This document shows, one piece after another, positions 22,101 through 37,351 of a stretch of DNA of 38,150 nucleotides. The DNA comes from Beroe ovata. Taxonomy: Eukaryota; Ctenophora; Nuda; Beroida; Beroidae. Under the pieces are notes generated by a model, which worked only from the letters and a program-made list of their open reading frames with translations, was not told where the DNA came from and searched no databases. Both the position numbers and the translations under genes were made by a program. Position 1 is the stretch's first letter; every line of letters starts with the position of its first letter. Location: positions 1 through 38,150 of the forward strand of contig CAMPET010000175.1 in the NCBI GenBank assembly GCA_946803715.1, read 5' to 3'.

Positions 22101-23800
22101 TGTGGGGAGGTAAAGAGAAAAGGGGCCATCAGAGTGAAATGAAATTTTGGCTGATTGGGTTTCTTATGGTCTCATAATTACGTTAGAAGTCAACTTGGGA
22201 CTTATACTCGAATGCACACTTTTGTTATACCATTGTCCAATGTTACAGAATTGCCACACTGTCACATTCTGCAGTGTCTTTATCCGAACGCGCGACACAG
22301 CATTCATGATATAGTTAGCGCGCAATTGGCGCGTAGCTCGTATATACCTGCGTTTTGGGTGTGCCAAAAACGCCACAAAAGTAGTAGCTCAGCTTCTGTA
22401 GAGAGTTTCTAGATGTAATTTAGAGGTCTACTATAGGTGTCATAAATTTCGAGGTCCTAGCTTAGAAAATTGCTTGAGTTATCAGCAAAAAACTGACTAT
22501 TCGCCTATTCGCACGTCAATAACTCCGGCCTTGTGTGGAATTTAACGATGAAATAACTTAAATTGACACTTAAATTGTTCAAATAATTTCAAATTTGACC
22601 TCGAAAAATGATAGAGGAAACTGAATCAAAAGACGAGAATGCGAGGTCTTTGCTCAATGTAATGAACAGCAAAAATGAACATATTCCTGACAGAATGAAG
22701 ACCAAAATTGTACACAAAAATGTGATTATTAATAGACTCTAGAGTACTAAATGTACACAACATTCCATTCTAAGGCGAAACTGCGATATTGTGAAATATT
22801 GAAACCGTTACTTCATTATGATAGCACCACATTCTTGAGTTTCTGATTTTATGTGCTCTGCAAAAATTTGCATATCTCCGAATTTTTTTGAGATAACTGG
22901 ATGACATTTTCTGGGTCGTGTGTTATCGACAAGTGAAGTTGACAAAAGCATTCCTGTAGTTTTCGCTCATTTCACCGTCATTTTCTCAGGTGTAAACTTG
23001 AGATATACAACATCTATGGCAAACACATATGTCAAACACAAGGAAACATTTCAATCCATCGAGACATTTGGTCAAGACTTCGGTCAAGACAGAGTGGTTA
23101 TGTGCCTAGCCTGGAGATCCTTGCTGTACGACATGTTAAACAAGGAATCGAAACCGTGAGGTTCCGTAAAGACCACTCTGTCTCAGAAGTTGATAGCCTA
23201 ATCACATTGCATATTTAAATGATTGTGATGCCTATCCATGCTGCAAATTTCATTGTGAAGCTCCAACCACGACCGAAATTATAGACAGTGTTAGAACTCG
23301 ACCACTTTTTTGAGCTAGGAACTGGAAATTTTTGTGGGAAATACTTATGGCCAATAGGTACCTAGCAGGCCTCCTAGCAGTTTAATTTGTAGATAATCGC
23401 ATTTTGAATTCTAACCACCATACTATTCCAGATACATCACGCAGTACTTCAAGTCAGACACCGTCCTCACATCGTTCTATTTAAATGTTCCCCAAGTTCT
23501 AGTGTTTTCGCTTTGCGGACTAACAACTGTCCTATCCAAAGTGGTGTTAGAGGCAACAGACTCAATGTTGGGTAGGAACAGCGCAATTAACCCTATAACT
23601 TTAATCTTCACTATTTAGTATCATTCATTCGAGACACGAAATTGATCCTCCTTTTATTTTCAGGAAATCTCCTCCATTTGGTTATTGGAGGGCTCACTTT
23701 TGTGCTGGTTCTCCTTTTCCAGTGGCAATGTGAGGATAGTGGTTTCAAGAACTTCATTAAGTCACTCAATCCTATTCGAGCAAAAGAACGTGTTGATTAA
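16148..23800 (+). CDS. RFT1: RFT1 homologue, ER lipid-linked oligosaccharide protein, 13 exons
   Basis: RFT1 is a multi-pass ER membrane protein of the N-glycosylation dolichol cycle, genetically required for the Man5GlcNAc2-PP-dolichol intermediate to reach the lumenal side; whether it is itself the flippase is disputed. Exons: 16148-16201, 16302-16364, 16441-16592, 16657-16843, 16916-17006, 17098-17240, 17559-17637, 17740-17864, 19275-19425, 19550-19641, 20816-20964, 23432-23571, 23664-23800. Every junction is GT-AG, phases are continuous, and the product is 520 aa (human about 541). Recognisable blocks are VVYVRLTLLYATTQVLSRE (about 44-62), VIELLAEP, VSFFKQ/LKQLLTMGEDYVITF (about 225-246), IEESYFVFFAQML (about 277-289), YGGRTLAESSG and GFVLANMANMGIRI (about 411-424). 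The start is the ATG at 16148, 18 codons before the first conserved helix; the N-terminus is shorter than human and least certain. Introns 8, 10 and 11 are large and repeat-laden; the others are 64-318 bp. Confidence 0.93.
17365..17457. repeat. 93-bp dispersed repeat with inverted ends, copy 1 (RFT1 intron 6)
   Basis: Begins acagagtggtt and ends ccactctgt, giving 9-bp inverted ends. Its interior (gtgcctagcct ... ggaatcgaaa) is shared with 23089-23181, which has exactly the same length. Weaker similarity extends to both sides. Probably a small MITE-like element or part of a longer old repeat. Confidence 0.7.
18307..18870. other. Assembly gap (564 n)
   Basis: A run of n within RFT1 intron 8. 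The right edge opens directly into a 14-bp minisatellite, so the missing sequence is probably more of that array. Reading frames drawn across it are meaningless. All expected RFT1 residues on either side are accounted for, so no exon appears to be lost. Confidence 0.97.
18871..19196. repeat. 14-bp GTCACAGTTAGTGA minisatellite
   Basis: About 20 units of gtcacagttagtga with variants (gtcacagtattagtga, gtgagtattagtga), inside RFT1 intron 8 and truncated on the left by the gap. Confidence 0.92.
19642..20815. other. RFT1 intron 10; nothing further recognised
   Basis: The intron runs between the exon ending in the CFYFATMSQ segment and the exon beginning AEVECYNKK. Open frames on the minus strand (20190-20464) have no support. 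A 26-nt stretch flanked by splice-like sites near 20742-20766 is unnecessary, because the flanking exons already join in frame. Confidence 0.6.
21322..22113 (+). mobile_element. LINE (CR1/Jockey-like) reverse-transcriptase 3' remnant
   Basis: The frame encodes the typical C-terminal end of a non-LTR retrotransposon ORF2: a KRVIDLDVHQSPGLMW segment, then LESTQRVFTRHISGCYGLSY, ERLEYCDLMSLQGRSERY, WKIIHG, PRLWNILPRSV and APSLESFKTRL. The catalytic reverse-transcriptase core and endonuclease are absent, and the usual region between the DLDV block and LESTQR is shortened and partly replaced by a HGEKEHGEKE duplication. It is therefore a 5'-truncated, rearranged, inactive copy in RFT1 intron 11, in the same orientation as the gene. 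Confidence 0.85.
23089..23181. repeat. 93-bp dispersed repeat with inverted ends, copy 2 (RFT1 intron 11)
   Basis: Matches copy 1 at 17365-17457 in length, terminal acagagtggtt/ccactctgt and interior (gtgcctagcct, ggaatcgaaa). Surrounding sequence such as cctaatcacattg is also similar to that after copy 1 (tctaatcacacattg). Confidence 0.7.
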
Positions 23801-23828
23801 ACGATTCAGACGTTGATTCTCAATGATA

Positions 23829-23834
23829 AATAAA
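23829..23834 (+). terminator. RFT1 poly(A) signal AATAAA
   Basis: A canonical AATAAA lies 28 nt after the RFT1 stop codon, implying a very short 3' UTR that ends before the minisatellite at 24012. Confidence 0.65.
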
Positions 23835-24011
23835 TGATCGCCACGTTGATAAAATATGATTTTCAAGGTTCAAGGTCGTCATAGCGTTCTCACCATCAGA
23901 CTTCCTCAAAAACAGTCATAATTTGCTCAGCGCATACACATGATTAATAACACCTGAATAATGTTAAACCTGTTGTCTGAATACAACCTGAAACTAAGCT
24001 AGAATCTGATT

Positions 24012-24407
24012 AGGTCTGAATACACGTGTTCAGCTCTGGATGCACGTGTTCAGGTCTGGATACACGTGTTCAGGTCTGGATACACGTGTTCGTGTCTGGA
24101 TACACGTGTTCGTGTCTGAATACACGTGTTCAGGCCTGGATACACATGTTCGTGTCTGGATAACGTGTTCAGGTCTGGATGCACGTGTTCGTGTCTGACT
24201 ACACGTGTTCAGGTCTGGATACACATGTTCGTGTCTGGATACACGTGTTCGTGTCTGGATACACGTGTTCAGGTCTGGATACACGTGTTCAGGTCTGGAT
24301 ACACGTGTTCGTGTCTAGATACACGTGTTCAGATTTGGATAACGTGTTCAGGTCTGGATACACGTGTTCGTGTCTGAATACACGTGTTCGTGTCTGGATA
24401 CACGTGT

Positions 24408-24417
<10 letters not shown>
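24012..24417. repeat. 20-bp CACGTGTT minisatellite between RFT1 and the WT1-like gene
   Basis: About 20 units of tacacgtgttcaggtctgga, with a variant in which cgtgtctgga replaces caggtctgga. The period is exactly 20 bp, slipping only where a unit lost a base (near 24162 and 24342). Almost every unit carries the E-box palindrome CACGTG. The right edge overlaps the last codons and stop of the WT1-like gene. Confidence 0.93.
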
Positions 24418-30235
<5,818 letters not shown>

Positions 30236-30605
30236 CTGATGTTAATCAGTCATCACTCGCACATCACTCGCAATATCAGTGATGATGTAATGCTTGGAGC
30301 ACACGCAAACCTCTGTTCGTATTTCGGAGTCTGTTTTCTGTGTGGCGAGACAGCAACTGCTCCCTTCACATATTGTTCATTTGCCACACCTGATAATTGC
30401 CAAGGTCAATTTCACAAATCATCTTGTTTTGTGTCATCCATCATGCTTTTTTTAAGATGTTTTTCATTTAATAGGAGTATCATGCACTTCGTAATACATA
30501 GAGCGGATAGGAGGCGCCATTCAGCATGAAAAAGTAGGGATTTGTTTTGAGTTTGGTAAGCATAATATCTTCTTATTGGGATATCTACCATCCGCCCACG
30601 CTTAA

Positions 30606-30630
30606 AGCACACACACACATTCATACACAT

Positions 30631-30661
<31 letters not shown>

Positions 30662-30727
30662 AACACACACACATGTCTGTGTACACGGAGTTTATTCTGA
30701 TTGTNACACACACACACACACAACCAC
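30606..30727. repeat. (CA)n microsatellite, interrupted
   Basis: Two CA-rich tracts, one with an n near 30705, flanking acatgtctgtgtacacgg. They lie just downstream of the stop of the minus-strand gene at 30728-31777. Confidence 0.9.
30691..30696 (-). terminator. Poly(A) signal AATAAA for the 30728 gene
   Basis: Plus-strand tttatt is AATAAA on the minus strand, about 32 nt beyond the TGA at 30730-30728. It supports reading the exon at 30927 as terminal. Confidence 0.5.
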
Positions 30728-31777
30728 TCAATTACTTGTTTTGGGGGAGTAAGGGCGTCCATGTTTGGTTCTGAGTTGAGTCCCCACTACTTCTGCCTGT
30801 GAGTGTGGCGGGGCTCGGGCACTGGGGGGACGTGGAGGGGACCGGGGAGTGAGCAAGATAAGTTCTGCTGAATTCCGCCTGATTGATTGCGGCGGAAACT
30901 CTGAGCTTGGTGTGTTCCGTATTGGTGCTGAGGAGTGTTATACATAGTGAACTCATGCTTAACATACAGTGTGCAAAGACATAGATTATATTTGTTATAA
31001 TCAAGTTATCACCTTGAATAAGCTGGGAAGCTGTTTTAAAGGGCTGTTTCTTGGTTGGACATGAAAGAGTCTGTTTCCTGCAAGATTTAGGGCTGGCATT
31101 GGGTATTGAAGAAGTCAGTTTAGACTTGATTGTTCGAGGACTGGTGCCTGCTTTTTGATTCCTTCCAGGGCTGACAGAACCATGTTTTTTTGCTGATTGA
31201 GATGCAGGAACTGGAGACTGAAAAATGTTTATAACACAGTTAGTGTTATATGTACTAGACAACATGTCTTTGAATCAGTAACGTAGCCATGATTTCAGAC
31301 CAGGGTATGCACTATGCATCAAGTATTCCTATGCGCCTAGTCAATAAAGACACTGTGTCAATCATTCAATCAAAGAAAAAGAGTGCTAAAATGTGGGAAT
31401 TTCAGGGTTTACAAAACTTTCCCCAAAATCTCAGGCTATGCAAAGGGGTTTCTCGGGGTATGCAATGCATTGTGTATACTCTTCATACCCTCATGTTACG
31501 TCAATGCTATGAATGTGATGTCAAGATGGGAAAAGAAAACTCACAGGTTTGCGGTCATAGTATCTATTCAGGGAGCTCACAAGAGGCTTAGATGGCCCAT
31601 TACCCTTTGCAGTCCATAGACAAGAAGTATTGAACTGCAAAAATGAACAATGTGAAATTTAACTTCAAACAGACAGATTCCCTCCTCAACAAAATATAAG
31701 AATCCATGTAAGAACCTGCTTCTGTTGAGGGAGGTGGTGAAGTGTCTGAGTTGAAAGTTGGTAATTTAGGATATCAC
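30728..31777 (-). CDS. Unidentified basic, Ser/Pro-rich protein, 3' part of a gene
   Basis: Minus-strand exons: 31777-31716 (tentative), 31634-31545, 31217-31013 and 30927-30728, with good GT-AG sites and continuous phases (0, then 1). The readable product includes LWTAKGNGPSKPLVSSLNRY, a Lys/Ser/Pro-rich stretch with SVSPGRNQKAGTSPRTIKSK and a Pro/Arg-rich stretch (LLTPRSPPRPPSARAPP), ending GRPYSPKTSN at a TGA. Many SP/TP sites suggest phosphorylation by proline-directed kinases, and the basic low-complexity nature would suit a cytoskeletal or nucleic-acid-binding protein. I do not recognise the family. If the gtaatt at 30735 were used as a donor instead, it could run on, but its phase does not fit the first exon of the WT1-like gene, so I treat it as separate. 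The 5' end was not found. Confidence 0.55.
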
Positions 31778-34464
31778 CTGACATTACATTCTAGTTATAC
31801 ATGCTTGACCTGAAATGTTCCAATCAGGCATATGATAACTGGGAGAACAAATCTAAATCATTACTACGGTAATGTCACTAATCATAATGGTCAAAATGAA
31901 GTATTGATCTTAATGAAATCTGATAGCAGATTATAAAATTAACAAACTTTTAAGATTTATTTGGTTAGTTAGGTGTCATTATGGTTATTTTCAACAGCTC
32001 TTGAGTTAGGTGTCAAAACTTTAATTGCTACTGTAAGTAGGTATGTAACTGAAACAAAAATGATGCATTAATTAGGATCATTCAGATCCATGGCCAATAG
32101 ATCACTGGACCTAGGGGTCCAGTGACCTTCAATTTTTTTAGTCAGACTATTACTACGTCATTAGAGTATTCTAAATTCATAAGATTTGGTATTTTAAATT
32201 TATATGTTCCTTATTCATCTTTCATCTCATCATTTCATCTCATATCATTTTCATCATCATATAATTTTCATCTCATCTCAGAAGCGAGGGCCACACTTTG
32301 TGGAGATACTGAAGAAAAGACTATAATGTCTTGAAACTGTCAGTGGATTTGTGGTGTAAAAGTGTGTGGGGTTGATTCAATTGACTTTGTATCACTGTCT
32401 ACAATGTTCAACCATCTGAAGGATGCATTAATTTGTTTCTCAAGTTTAAGGGCAAAAAACAATGAGCAATTGATCAGCATATCTGTTTACAAGTCACCTT
32501 ATCAGAAATTAATTATAAACTTGTCACCAGTGACCAGTCTCACACAAGCAGCCCAAAGCCTCGAGTATAGGGAAGCATTCATGCTCCGGTATAAAACTAT
32601 AACATCACCCACGTCCAGCCTGGTTGATGAAAGTGACCAGGGCCTACTTGGAAGACATGGCACAAGTTGCAGCCTGTGAGATGCTTCCTTTAATATCAAT
32701 ATCACAGAAATTGGAAAAGTTGGACTGCACCAAGGTTTGCTTGGCAGTAATGTATCAAGACATAAATGGTCGAAATGATTCCAGAATCCAGATTAATGTG
32801 AGATTATTATATTGGAAAGAGACCAAAAATTGAATCCATGATCTATTGAGGTGTACATCAATTGTTACTGCTCTAGTGCCGAATAGTTTTGATAGAAGGA
32901 CCATTCAATAGAACTCGGATCATTTTCCATTAAGAGAAACGCTCAGTACTCAAAGCATATATGATATAATTATGCGCCAGAATAATTACCATAAAATGAT
33001 GACGATGGTCAGGAGAATATCATTAGATGTGCGCGGCGCGTTCGCGTATGTAGATATATATTTTTTGTTCCTGGTCAAGTTGCTTGTAAGATCTTCCCAA
33101 TTGAACAGATTGTGATTCCGCTGTATAAGGTAGAAATTTCAGACAGTGAAAATAGGCCCAACTGAGAGTTAGAATAATTTTGCGCGCGCGCATATTCATA
33201 ATGAAATTTTCGACCATCGACGCGACAGTGGACAGGGTCAAGGGTCTAATGATCCATCAATTAGATTTCAAACAAAGGTACCGGTAGTCCGATCCGGCCC
33301 GGTAGTATTATCTTAACTATTTAGTATTATATTTATCTTAACTATATTAACTATTGTGGATATTTCAAGTTTATAAATGCAGCGGTAACATTAGCTTTAA
33401 GCTTGAGGCTTTCATTCCAATCATTTGCATTACTCAGCTTCACAAGTTGAAGTTCACACCCATTCGGCGCGTATCACTATAACTGTTCTATTGCCCAAAT
33501 TTCACTCGGCTTCGAGAAATATGGCTTGAGCCAAATACGCACCTCATAGTCATAGGTGTGAAGCAACCGTGTATCATTTAACAGCTGTTAGTGTGTAGTG
33601 TTATCCTACAAATACAATTCAATACGCGGCTTTGGTTCCGGCGAGCTATAATGATTTTTTGTATTGCAATTGCAAATGCGTCATGCGCTCGGCACTGCAA
33701 AAGTACAAAATGGCTGGAATGAACATCGAAGCACATCAATCAATTATCCATCGAATCTACTAGATTATCTAGTGATCTAGTTCTACGCTACCACTTAGAA
33801 CTACGCCACCACTTAGAACTTATAGAAGCAATGTAATTACTTCTTACTACTTGGTAGTTGGTAATGGTATATCAGTGCTATTAGTATTAGCAATACTACA
33901 TCATTATTACTATTAGTAATAGAAGTGGATAATCTTGCTAATGCTAATGCTTAAAAACAGAGTTGCTATGCACTATGCTTCTGCTCGAGTGCTAGATTCC
34001 ATTGCATAGTAAGCTGTACCAATACCATGTACTAATTGACGATATTCAATATTGATTGATAAATTATCGGATAATGAAAGTCCAGACTGGTCGAGGAGAA
34101 ATTGAAATTGTTATCGAATAATCTTCATTTATCAGCACTTCTCGTGTGACTAAAAATCAGCACATTATCAGTAACGATAACGATACGAAAATGAAATTTA
34201 AAGCTAAAATACATCCAATTTAATACTATTGACGTAGGATTTCTATCTCCGTAATTTTCAAGAATAGATGTTAACAAGTCAAATGATCCCTCAACTCCAT
34301 ACTGAAACAGAAAACAGGATAATGTGGATCAAATCACAATAATCTTTCAAGATCGTGTCGATGATAACAGCGCATTCATTCTATGAACAATCGTGGTGTG
34401 CATCGCATTTGTTTCACGTTTACTGATTACCACCAAACAGAGGAACTCATCGGACAGGCGATTT
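31778..34464. other. Intergenic or 5' intronic; no exon supported
   Basis: Contains a TCATC-rich low-complexity tract at about 32217-32280, an open plus-strand frame at 32362-32679 without recognisable domains, a short cgcgcgcg run near 33184 and TTAGTA-rich sequence near 33880-33920. The upstream exons of the gene at 30728-31777 should lie here, but I cannot place them. Confidence 0.45.
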
Positions 34465-34470
34465 TTTATT
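34465..34470 (-). terminator. Poly(A) signal AATAAA for the minus SPMIP1-like gene
   Basis: Plus-strand tttatt reads AATAAA on the minus strand, 27 nt after the stop codon at 34497. Confidence 0.6.
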
Positions 34471-34496
34471 AATGCAGCTCGATGAAGCCAGGTTCT

Positions 34497-35033
34497 TTAC
34501 ATGACTCCATTTTCAGCAAAGAAGGTGTCGCGGATAATTCTACTCTTCCCAAAGTGTGCCTGCTTGATGTCTGCAGTTTTCGAGACTTCCTTGATGTTCC
34601 AGCCAACTTCCAGAGAACTCGTCAGAGGATATTCAAACTTCTCCTCTGGATCTTTCACTCGACGAGCAACTAGGTAAGCTTTCCTACCGTCTCCTTCAGC
34701 ACTCAATCCAGAATAGATCATGCCCTTGGTCTCGGGCGTGGGTGGTCTCATCTCCGACATTTTCACATCCGGATTTATCTGTGATATTTTAGCGGGCGGA
34801 AGCGGACGCTCTGGGGGTGTCGCTGGAGCAGGTTTAATCTTAATAAGGGTCGGTTTGGCAGCTTTGGTTACCGGCAGGGGACTGGTTGAAGCATCAGAAT
34901 CTCCCAAACCGGCCGGAAGGGAATTCGAGCCAAAATATCCTTGAAACCATTTGTTACGAAGGAGACTTTCCTTTTTGTAAGCCTCTTTCAAGAAATCTTG
35001 TTTCGTTGTATCCAAATTTGATTGGCGAGCCAT
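34497..35033 (-). CDS. SPMIP1: SPMIP1/ATP6V1FNB-like protein, intronless paralogue (178 aa)
   Basis: A complete single-exon frame. The N-terminal block (LDTTKQDFLKEAYKKESLLR then NKWFQGYF, residues about 7-34) and C-terminal blocks (IYSGLSAEGDGRKAYL, FEYPLTSSLEVGW, GKSRIIRDTFFAENGVM) are shared with the plus-strand gene at 35783-36380. A Pro/Lys-rich linker lies between them. The family resemblance, from memory, is to SPMIP1 (ATP6V1FNB), a sperm axoneme-associated microtubule inner protein; a related small ciliary family is possible. No signal peptide or membrane segment is present. It is unlike its neighbour in having no intron where the neighbour has one. The ATG at 35033 aligns with the start of the paralogue. 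Confidence 0.75.
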   Translation of the reverse strand: MARQSNLDTTKQDFLKEAYKKESLLRNKWFQGYFGSNSLPAGLGDSDASTSPLPVTKAAKPTLIKIKPAPATPPERPLPPAKISQINPDVKMSEMRPPTPETKGMIYSGLSAEGDGRKAYLVARRVKDPEEKFEYPLTSSLEVGWNIKEVSKTADIKQAHFGKSRIIRDTFFAENGVM

Positions 35034-35782
35034 GACAAGTTGAGCACACGTAACGCAGCAGAGAAAGAATAAGAAATTATTGATCTTGTTACTGTTGCCC
35101 GATTACATCTAGCATGCAAGCAGCATGCAAAAAGTGAACTTTGATGACTGCACAAGTGCAAATCAATCAATTGAGGAGAAGATTTATGAAGGAGCAGTGC
35201 GGATTAAGATTATGAGCATGTCAAAAGCCCGTGCAGTGCTTAACGAATGTTCTGTTCTTGTTAAACATTAGGTAAATACAAAACTGGTTCCGATTGGTGC
35301 TCATATAAACGGCCAACGACATTAAGATACGAGCACTTTATGAATACATTATGTTATTTCAGGGCATTTTCCGGCCCTACAGAGAAATGTGGCGTTCTCG
35401 TACTCATAATATTACCATTTAATGCTTCTAAAATTACAACCTTCGAACTTGGTCGTTGCCATGGTGCGGATATAAATACCCTAAAACAAATGTGTGAGTG
35501 TGGCATGTGGCTCCAGTGTTTTCGATTCATTCTGTAATTGCCATCCGCTTAGTTTTGAGTTTCTAGGAATCGTATTCCCATGACCCATAGCTTGTTCTAC
35601 TCACTTCCATTTACTGAAAACCGCACCCATAAACCGTTTAAGGATTAATGATAAAGTGATCAAGATGTCCTATGATTCTGTGATTTTGGGAGAGCCCAAA
35701 CAATGACCAAAATGACCTAATGATAAATCAATCACAGTAATTAAGTTTGGTACCTCACTAGTGACGAAGACAATATACCAAG
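35034..35782. promoter_or_regulatory. Head-to-head intergenic region, possible bidirectional promoter
   Basis: 749 bp separate the two divergent SPMIP1-like start codons. No TATA box or CpG island is evident, and 5' UTR introns cannot be excluded. A shared promoter for two paralogues with the same likely expression is inferred from arrangement only. Confidence 0.4.
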
Positions 35783-36380
35783 ATGAGAGAGCTCAACATG
35801 GACACACAGAGACAGAACTTCTGGAAAGAGTCGATAAACAATGAAGTCCTGATAAGGAATAGGTGGTTCCAGCAACATATTGGAGAAGGCTTCAATGAAA
35901 AACCTGCTGAAAAACCCAGCAATGTTGTGAAGGTATTTATTGAGATCCTATGAACTCGGCGAAAGGCCACAGAAATTAATCTTTTTCATCTGATATCCTC
36001 TGCAATAATTCCAGGTGCAACCACTCCAATTGACAAAGCTGCCGAAACCAGCGGTAGAAGGGGAGAAAGATGCTAGCCCAGCATCTGTAGAAGAGCAGAC
36101 TGTCCCAAAACAAACACAGTCCGAGATGAGAGTGGCGTCGGCAGCTACACGCAGTTTACTCTACACTGGGCTGAGTGCTGAGGGGGAGGGACGGAAAGCA
36201 TACCTACTCCAGCGGAAAACGAAGGGACCAGAGGAAAAGTACCAGTATCCACTGACAAGCGCTCTGGAGGTGGGCTGGAAAATCAGTGACGTGAGTGCGG
36301 CAACAGACAATAAACCAGCACAATATGGCCGATCTAGGATTGTGCAGGACACTTTCTTCCGAACCAACGGAGTGCTCTAG
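35783..36380 (+). CDS. SPMIP1: SPMIP1/ATP6V1FNB-like protein, two exons (171 aa)
   Basis: Exon 1 is 35783-35932 (50 codons, MRELNMDTQRQNFWKESINN then EVLIRNRWFQQH), with donor AAG|gtattt. Exon 2 is 36015-36380 after a ttccag acceptor, phase 0, ending in TAG. The C-terminal half carries LLYTGLSAEGEGRKAYL (about 98-114), YQYPLTSALEVGW (about 126-138) and GRSRIVQDTFFRTNGVL (155-171), the same blocks as the minus-strand paralogue. The likely role, known for SPMIP1 rather than shown here, is a microtubule inner protein of sperm or ciliary doublets. Exon 2 alone has a GTG, not an ATG, at its first codon, so exon 1 is needed for a start. The linker (about 51-97) differs completely between the copies. 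Confidence 0.78.
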
Positions 36381-36839
36381 TGAAAGAGCGATATGAATCA
36401 TAGATTTTGAGACCCAACGTTATAAGGATTTTATATATAGCATTTTAAATCGCGAACGCTTTAGTTTTATCAAACTTAATGTGCAAAATAAGAATTAACC
36501 TATTTAAAGTTATCTTTGCATATATTTTGTATTTACTAAATTGACATTATTTACACTATCAAATTGCTCATCTCCCACACATCCAGCTCATGGCTAGGAA
36601 CAGCACGGATTGTCACTGCTGAGCACGTATTCTCGTGGTAGGAGTCTCGTGGTGATTCCTTAATTTGATCCGAAATTCAATACGTCCTACAAAAATGCTG
36701 ATTCTGGTATTACAGTATTACACGTACTAGGTAATTTGACCTAAGAGCACCTACAAACCTCGTACAAAGTTAAACCTAAAAACAATACAGTCTGCTCACA
36801 TTCTCTGGTACTCTGGCAGACCGTCCCCAGACTCTCATT
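36381..36839. other. 3' flank of the SPMIP1-like gene; no further gene
   Basis: AT-rich sequence without a canonical AATAAA close to the stop (nearest A-rich candidate is aaaataag near 36485). Nothing else is recognised. Confidence 0.5.
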
Positions 36840-37011
36840 CACTGGCATTACAAAATGAGACCCACTGGCAGAGTGTCTCCAAAGTGAGACTCACTGGCAG
36901 AGTGTCTCCAAAGTGACACCCACTGGCAGAGTGTCTCCAAAGTGACACTCACTGGCAGACTGTCTTCAAAGTGAGACTCACTGGCAGGCTGTCTCCAAAT
37001 TGAGACTCACT
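36840..37011. repeat. 29-bp minisatellite
   Basis: About six units, with cactggcag starts at 36863, 36892, 36921, 36950 and 36979 (exact 29-bp spacing), each followed by agtgtctccaaagtgagac or a close variant. Confidence 0.92.
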
Positions 37012-37351
37012 CAAGAGGAGTTTCAGTCCCGCTAGGGATGTAAAACATTCGGAGTGCAACATCAGTCGGGATGTTGCACTTCACTTGGGACAGCCGCTCC
37101 AAAATCTTGATCCCCTCTTTAAATCCTGTGAATTGAGTATCTCTCATAGTTCAACACCAGTGAAAATCGGATAGACTGTTACTTAGAAACCGTTACTTAG
37201 TTAAAATCTCTCTCTTGTGGATTTGACAACTCACCGTGGTTCGTCATGTAACTCCACGGCTCATACGACAGTTGCAGGAGAGTATCAGAAGTTGCCAAGA
37301 TCCGAATCCATTGAGCCAGTGCTCCGTCACTGTGGAAACGGTTAAATATAG
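37012..37351. other. Unique spacer between two tandem arrays
   Basis: Nothing supported. The inverse complement of the exon-like stretch near 37225-37330 (tccacggctcatacgacagt) could be a minus-strand exon, but no flanking exon or family match allows a call. Confidence 0.4.

Noticed and set aside
32362-32679. 105-aa plus-strand frame
   Set aside because: No recognisable domain, splice context or neighbouring exon; composition is unremarkable.
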